Source: Candidatus Hydrogenedentota bacterium
GTDB lineage: Bacteria > Hydrogenedentota > Hydrogenedentia > Hydrogenedentales > CAITNO01
DNA: 9,544 nt
Reading direction: 5' to 3'
Assembly: GCA_007118765.1 (NCBI GenBank)
Contig: SKQZ01000116.1
Location: 1-9,544, forward strand
Below, piece by piece: positions 5,769 to 9,544 of the stretch. A program made the position numbers and the translations under genes. Each line of letters begins with the position of its first letter. Positions within the stretch are counted from its first letter, which is position 1. The notes beneath the pieces were generated by a model that saw only the letters and a list, made by a program, of their open reading frames with translations, was not told the origin of the DNA and did not search any database.

Positions 5769-8018
5769 ATGGAGTTAGTGTATCGGCTGTGTGCTTTTTT
5801 GGTGTTGCTTGTTGCCGCCGTTTTGCTGGGCTTATATTTGGGGCGTGTCTCGGTAGGCGACGATCCCATTGTGACCACCCGTACCGAACCCGAGCGCAAG
5901 GCGCAAACACCGGCTACTGCCGCCGAGATGGGCGAACCGACGGACATGCCCGCGGAAAAAATGCCGCCGTTGTTCTTTTTCCCCGGACCGGAAGAGGATG
6001 GGGACTGGGAAGTGGTGGCGGGGCAGGTAAGCATGGCGGCAGAGGCCAATGTAGATCAGTATGTGGTGTCTGTATCGCTTGGCTGGGATCCTGAACAACG
6101 TCCGCAGGATGAACAGCGCTACAATGCCGCATTGGAACGATATGTGGCGCTGAACAGCCGGGCACGGTTCCTGATTCGCGTGGACTTGAATCCGCCTGCA
6201 CAGTGGTTTGAGCAATTCCCGGAGGCGGCCATGCGCATCAATGGCGCGGCCTATCCCTACCCGTCGCCCACGTCCGAAGCATGGCGCAACGCGGCGGAAG
6301 AGGCACTGGCCCACCTCGTTGCCACCGTGGAATCAGGGGACTACGGGGACAGAGTTAAGGGGTATATTCTGTGTGCGCTGTATGAGAAGCGCTGGATGTT
6401 TCCCACGGGTCATGATGTTTCACGGACAAACCAGCGGGGGTTCCGGCAATGGCTCAAAACCAAGTATACGACCGATGATGCGCTGCAAAGCGCGTGGGCG
6501 GACGCGGAAGTGACGCTTGAGACGGCATCCATACCGGAACGCCCGGACTTTGAAAGTGCCGAAACTTTGTTCGTGCAATTACCCGAATTGCAGTCGGTAG
6601 TGGATTTCACACGGTACACTTCAGAGGCTGTGGCGGATACCATCGCTGCCTTTGCCGCGTTCACGGCGCATATCACTACGTTGGACGCATCCACGCTGAT
6701 TGCGGCGCCCTATGGATACACCTTTGAAACGATTGCGAATGACAGCGGTCATTTCGGCTTGGAGGTGCTGCTCGAAAGCGATCTTAATGCGTTGTTCGCG
6801 CCGGTGTCTTATGTTGACAGAGGGCTGGGCGGTGTTGGCGGGCCGATGGGCCCGGTGGACAGCATGACTGTTCGCGGGAAGAAGTGGTTTGTAATTGATG
6901 ATACGCGCACGGGCGTGGAACGCGATCCGGCCACAGGGACGTTTGGACGAATTACCGGCATAAACGCCGAAGACGTTTACGAAGTACAGCGCCGCAATTT
7001 TGCCATGACGCTTGCTTATGGGCTCGGTCTTGTATGGGCCGATCCTCAGGGTGAGGGATGGCTGCATGACAGTGAGCAGTGGGCGCATTTTGAGCGGCTT
7101 GCTGATGTATATGCGGAGCGATTGCAGCTTCTGAAGAACGACGAGGCGCAAAACAATGACGAGGCAGTGCTTACGGTCGTGGTGGATGAGTCGGCCCGGT
7201 TTTATTTGCAGTGCAACGGGCGAATGAAGGGCGCGATGCTTCAAAAGGGGCGGGATGCGGCGCTGCGTTCGGGGGTGAGCGTTCGGTTTCATCTGTTGCG
7301 CGAGGTGCTTGAAGACACGGCGCCGCCCACGCCCGTGTACCTGTTTTTGAACGCATTTTGTATGACCGCTTCGGAACGGGCGCGTCTTCATGCCCGGCTT
7401 GCACGTGAAGAGGCATCGGCCATCTGGCTCTATGCGCCCGGATACATTGATGCAGACGCGGACGTGGCGAATATTGCGGCAACCACAGGCATGGACGTAA
7501 GGATGTTTGAAGAACCCGTTGAGGGTGGGTCGGCCTATCTGCTGTCAGGACAATACATGCGCGCCGACGAGCGGTTTGGTTTGGAGGAGATGTGGACGCC
7601 GGCCTTCTATATCGCGCCTGAGGAGGAAACCGACTTCCTGGCTCGCTACGTGCATGATGAGGAGAAAGGAAGCGTCGCCATTGTGACGTTGCCCGAAGGA
7701 TGGACGTCCGTCTATATTGCCGAACCGGAATTGACGCCCGCTTTGTTGTGCGAGATTTTGCAATTGCTTGAACTTCACATTTTTTCGACGCCGGTGGAAC
7801 GCGCTTATCACGATGCCTTGTTTGCCCGCGGGGATATTGTGGCGCTTCACGCCCGGCAATCGGGGAAACGGTCGGTACATTTTGGCGGCTTCTATGATAT
7901 CCAGGATTTGCTCGACCCGGACATTGGCTGGCCCCAAAAGGACAGCGTCATGTTGTCGGTGCGAACCGGGGAGACACGGCTGTTGCGCAAATCACCGTTG
8001 GGTATTGGCGCCCAGTGA
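5769..8018 (+). CDS. GH42-like (beta-galactosidase-type) membrane-anchored or exported protein, possibly inactive
   Basis: A 749-residue protein. Residues 1-30 form an uncleaved anchor or signal segment (R6, then hydrophobic 7-23); residues 31-65 are a Pro/Thr/Glu-rich linker. Residues about 66-450 look like a GH42-type TIM barrel: PPLFFF start, FLIRVDLNPPAQWFEQFPEA, GYILCALYEKRW with E206 as likely acid/base, GFRQWLKTKYTTDDALQSAW, then YVDRGLGGVGG and a GKKWFVIDDTRTG strand. Residues about 460-640 look like the GATase-like (trimerisation) domain, with VYLFLNAFCMTASER and IWLYAPGYIDADADV. In relatives as I remember them, the strand before DTRT carries a Glu (the nucleophile). Here residues 375-378 are V-I-D-D, so that Glu seems missing. 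Substrate and activity cannot be assigned. It has its own promoter, and the start is supported by AAAGGG at 5754-5759. It is convergent with the ATPase gene downstream. Confidence 0.8.
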   Translation: MELVYRLCAFLVLLVAAVLLGLYLGRVSVGDDPIVTTRTEPERKAQTPATAAEMGEPTDMPAEKMPPLFFFPGPEEDGDWEVVAGQVSMAAEANVDQYVVSVSLGWDPEQRPQDEQRYNAALERYVALNSRARFLIRVDLNPPAQWFEQFPEAAMRINGAAYPYPSPTSEAWRNAAEEALAHLVATVESGDYGDRVKGYILCALYEKRWMFPTGHDVSRTNQRGFRQWLKTKYTTDDALQSAWADAEVTLETASIPERPDFESAETLFVQLPELQSVVDFTRYTSEAVADTIAAFAAFTAHITTLDASTLIAAPYGYTFETIANDSGHFGLEVLLESDLNALFAPVSYVDRGLGGVGGPMGPVDSMTVRGKKWFVIDDTRTGVERDPATGTFGRITGINAEDVYEVQRRNFAMTLAYGLGLVWADPQGEGWLHDSEQWAHFERLADVYAERLQLLKNDEAQNNDEAVLTVVVDESARFYLQCNGRMKGAMLQKGRDAALRSGVSVRFHLLREVLEDTAPPTPVYLFLNAFCMTASERARLHARLAREEASAIWLYAPGYIDADADVANIAATTGMDVRMFEEPVEGGSAYLLSGQYMRADERFGLEEMWTPAFYIAPEEETDFLARYVHDEEKGSVAIVTLPEGWTSVYIAEPELTPALLCEILQLLELHIFSTPVERAYHDALFARGDIVALHARQSGKRSVHFGGFYDIQDLLDPDIGWPQKDSVMLSVRTGETRLLRKSPLGIGAQ

Positions 8019-8075
8019 TTGAGACGGCATGTAACACGGGGGAGAGGCGCAACCCGAGGGAATGAGACAGGCGGC

Positions 8076-9341
8076 TCAACCCAGAGACGGCAGCACGCGA
8101 AACAGTTCTTCAATGGTTGTAATGCCGCGCTTGGCTTTCTCCAGCCCGTCTTCGGTTAAGGTTACCATGCCGTGGTCTATTGCCATGTCTTGCAATTGAG
8201 AAGTTGTGGGGCGGCGCAGCACAAAATCTGCAATATCATTATCCATGACCAACATTTCGCCGATGCCCGCACGGCTTCGATAGCCGATATGCTGACAGTT
8301 CTTACAGCCCTTTCCGTGATAAAAACGTTGTTTCTTGTCTTTGAGGCCAAAGTAACTGAGCAGCAGCGGGTCAGGTTTGTAAGAAACGGTGCAGTCCGGG
8401 CAATTGAGCCGTACAAGTCGCTGGGCCAGAACCCCGGTAATGGAAGATGCCACGAGGAAAGGCTCAATGTCCATGTCAATCAGGCGCGTGAACACGCCCG
8501 CCGCCGTGCCGCTGTGAATGGTGCTGATTACCAAGTGGCCGGTCAGGCCCGCCTGAATGGCCATCTTTGCGGTTTCGTAATCCCGAATTTCGCCGACAAC
8601 AATCACCTCCGGGTCCTGCCGCAAGATGGAGCGCAGCGCGGTGGCGAATGTAAACTCCACATGATGGTTTACCTGAATCTGGGAAATACGGTCCATGGCG
8701 TATTCGACCGGGTCTTCGATGGAAACAATGTTGATGGTGTTCTTTTGTATTTGCATCATTTCGTGCAGGGCGGCATAGATGGTCGTGGTCTTGCCGCTGG
8801 AACTTGGCCCGGTGAGCAGGAGCGTTCCCTGGGGACGGGTAATCAAAGCGCGGATGCTGTCCGCAATGCGCTCCGGGAATCCGAGCATGTCAAGATGATA
8901 CAAATCCTTGGCAGCGCCCAGGATACGCACCACGATTTTTTCGCCGTGAATGGTGGGCACCGTGGAAACACGCATGGGGCGTGCGCAGGAACATTTGTCG
9001 CGGTCTATACGGCCGTCTTGGGGTACGTCCTTGCGATAGACCACCAAATCAGACAACACCTTAATCCGTGCAATGATTTTCGGTTGGAACTCGCGCGGGA
9101 TCACCGCTATCTGTTGCAAAATGCCGTCGAGACGATACCGCAAAGACAAATAATCCCCCCAAGGCTCAAGGTGAACGTCGCTGCTGCCGTGATAGACCGC
9201 TTGACTCAGCAACGTATCCACTGCATCGGAGACGCCCGTCTCATCCCGGCTTTCCATGCGGTCTAAAATATCGGTTTGGATATCGTGGAGCGGCAGGATT
9301 TCAATGCCGCCTTCCCCTTTAATGTGTGGGCTTGTTGCCAT
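8076..9341 (-). CDS. GspE/PilB-family type II secretion / type IV pilus assembly ATPase, short form
   Basis: A 421-residue hexameric traffic ATPase that would power assembly of a pilus or pseudopilus at the inner membrane. Features: N2-domain signature SSDVHLEP (residues 53-60), LRYRLDG (67-73), VPQDGRI (106-112), RVSTVPT (124-130), Walker A GPSSSGKTT (178-186; the usual form is GPTGSGKTT), Asp box IVSIEDPVEY (205-214), Walker B VIVVGEIRD (246-254), His box AGLTGHLVISTIHS (264-277), and the Cys pairs C314/C317 and C346/C349 of the zinc-binding subdomain typical of GspE/PilB rather than PilT. The N-terminal GspE N1/MshEN domain is absent. The frame stays open up to an ATG at 9512, but ATG 9341 is chosen because GGAAGGAAG (9346-9354) precedes it and the extra 57 codons do not look like that domain. 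No partner pilus genes are in view. Confidence 0.9.
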   Translation of the reverse strand: MATSPHIKGEGGIEILPLHDIQTDILDRMESRDETGVSDAVDTLLSQAVYHGSSDVHLEPWGDYLSLRYRLDGILQQIAVIPREFQPKIIARIKVLSDLVVYRKDVPQDGRIDRDKCSCARPMRVSTVPTIHGEKIVVRILGAAKDLYHLDMLGFPERIADSIRALITRPQGTLLLTGPSSSGKTTTIYAALHEMMQIQKNTINIVSIEDPVEYAMDRISQIQVNHHVEFTFATALRSILRQDPEVIVVGEIRDYETAKMAIQAGLTGHLVISTIHSGTAAGVFTRLIDMDIEPFLVASSITGVLAQRLVRLNCPDCTVSYKPDPLLLSYFGLKDKKQRFYHGKGCKNCQHIGYRSRAGIGEMLVMDNDIADFVLRRPTTSQLQDMAIDHGMVTLTEDGLEKAKRGITTIEELFRVLPSLG

Positions 9342-9376
9342 ACTGCTTCCTTCCACGTAAAGAGTTGTTCCTGACC

Positions 9377-9384
9377 TGACGTCA
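9377..9384. repeat. TGACGTCA palindrome at the ATPase promoter
   Basis: A perfect 8-bp palindrome abuts the predicted -10 element and start point of the ATPase gene. It could be a small operator core, but no flanking symmetry was seen and it may be chance. Confidence 0.2.
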
Positions 9385-9413
9385 TAATGAAGGAACTTGC
9401 CTATCAATGTCAA
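9384..9413 (-). promoter_or_regulatory. Sigma70-type promoter for the GspE/PilB-like gene
   Basis: Read on the minus strand, -35 TTGACA (9408-9413, perfect) and -10 CATTAT (9384-9389, 4/6) are 18 nt apart. The start point would be near 9377, leaving a leader of about 36 nt before the ATG at 9341. A start at 9377 would exclude the longer upstream reading frame, which supports the chosen start codon. Confidence 0.55.
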
Positions 9414-9510
9414 AAGAAGCCATCGCAGCTGTTGCCCGTAACCCGACAAGTATGCAACAAGATGCGCGCCACCCCGGCGCTTCTTTCGGCCGCTGACGAG
9501 GGATACGCAC

Positions 9511-9544
9511 ATGGCGCTATCGGGGACCTGCTATGATTGCGGTG
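9511..9544 (+). CDS. Possible first codons of a divergent gene (runs off window)
   Basis: An ATG at 9511 follows GAGGGA (9498-9503) with 7-nt spacing and stays open to the window end, reading MALSGTCYDCG. Another ATG at 9533 in a different frame (MIAV) is an alternative. Only 11 codons are visible, so neither product nor reality can be judged. Confidence 0.2.
   Translation, partial: MALSGTCYDCG

Noticed and set aside
5650..5778. Small frame of 42 codons in the leader of the GH42-like gene, overlapping its start
   Set aside because: Its ATG lies inside the predicted -10 box, it has no ribosome site, and the composition is unremarkable, so translation from this promoter is unlikely.
8019..8075. 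Shared terminator between the convergent GH42-like and ATPase genes
   Set aside because: Only a 4-bp TGAG/CTCA stem is visible and there is no T-run on either strand.
8172..9266. Open frame of 364 codons on the + strand opposite the GspE/PilB-like gene
   Set aside because: It lies fully antisense to a gene with clear motifs, has no recognisable domains, and long shadow frames are common in this G+C-rich coding sequence.
9447..9465. Possible sigma54 promoter on the - strand upstream of the ATPase (TGGCGCG followed by TTGCA)
   Set aside because: The GG and GC elements are 13 nt apart; sigma54 requires about 10.
9342..9512. Longer start for the GspE/PilB-like ATPase at 9512
   Set aside because: The extra 57 codons do not resemble an N1/MshEN domain, the promoter lies inside this stretch, and a strong ribosome site sits before the ATG at 9341.

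Overview
The window is a stretch of ordinary bacterial chromosome (roughly 55% G+C by eye) with eight well-supported protein genes. No RNA genes, insertion sequences, CRISPR arrays or phage genes were seen. Shine-Dalgarno sites and sigma70-type promoters are recognisable. ClpA, PlsX/FabD/FabG, a GspE/PilB-type ATPase and a GH42-like beta-galactosidase homologue together suggest a Gram-negative-type bacterium. The last protein resembles uncharacterised families common in PVC (Lentisphaerota/Planctomycetota) and Hydrogenedentota-like genomes. That taxonomic guess is weak and rests on family memory only.

Layout. (1) 1-1881, + strand: the 3' part of clpA (AAA+ unfoldase of the ClpAP protease), then a small NUDIX hydrolase 15 nt downstream. 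(2) 1884-5601, + strand: a near-consensus promoter (TTGAAA-18-TATAAT) opens the run yceD (DUF177), rpmF (ribosomal protein L32), plsX, fabD, fabG. The first four are tightly packed (6-nt gap, 1-nt overlap, 21-nt gap). A 111-nt gap with a possible weak promoter precedes fabG. (3) 5602-8018, + strand: a good promoter (TTGATT-17-TACAAT) and a leader of about 110 nt precede a 749-residue membrane-anchored or exported GH42-like protein. (4) 8076-9341, - strand: a short GspE/PilB-family ATPase, convergent with the glycosidase-like gene and with its own promoter. (5) 9342-9544: its upstream region, and possibly the first codons of a divergent gene.

How the genes work together. yceD-rpmF-plsX-fab is the widely conserved linkage of ribosome assembly with fatty acid and phospholipid synthesis. 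PlsX makes acyl-phosphate for phosphatidic acid synthesis, FabD loads malonyl onto acyl carrier protein, and FabG reduces the 3-ketoacyl intermediate. The usual members fabH, acpP and fabF are absent from the cluster. ClpA and the NUDIX protein are protein quality control and nucleotide housekeeping. The glycosidase-like protein and the orphan secretion/pilus ATPase appear to be independent units.

I found no convincing new multi-gene system. The most interesting points are the GH42-like protein with an apparently lost nucleophile, L32 with half of its zinc ligands, the missing N-terminal domain of the GspE/PilB ATPase, and the reduced fab cluster.
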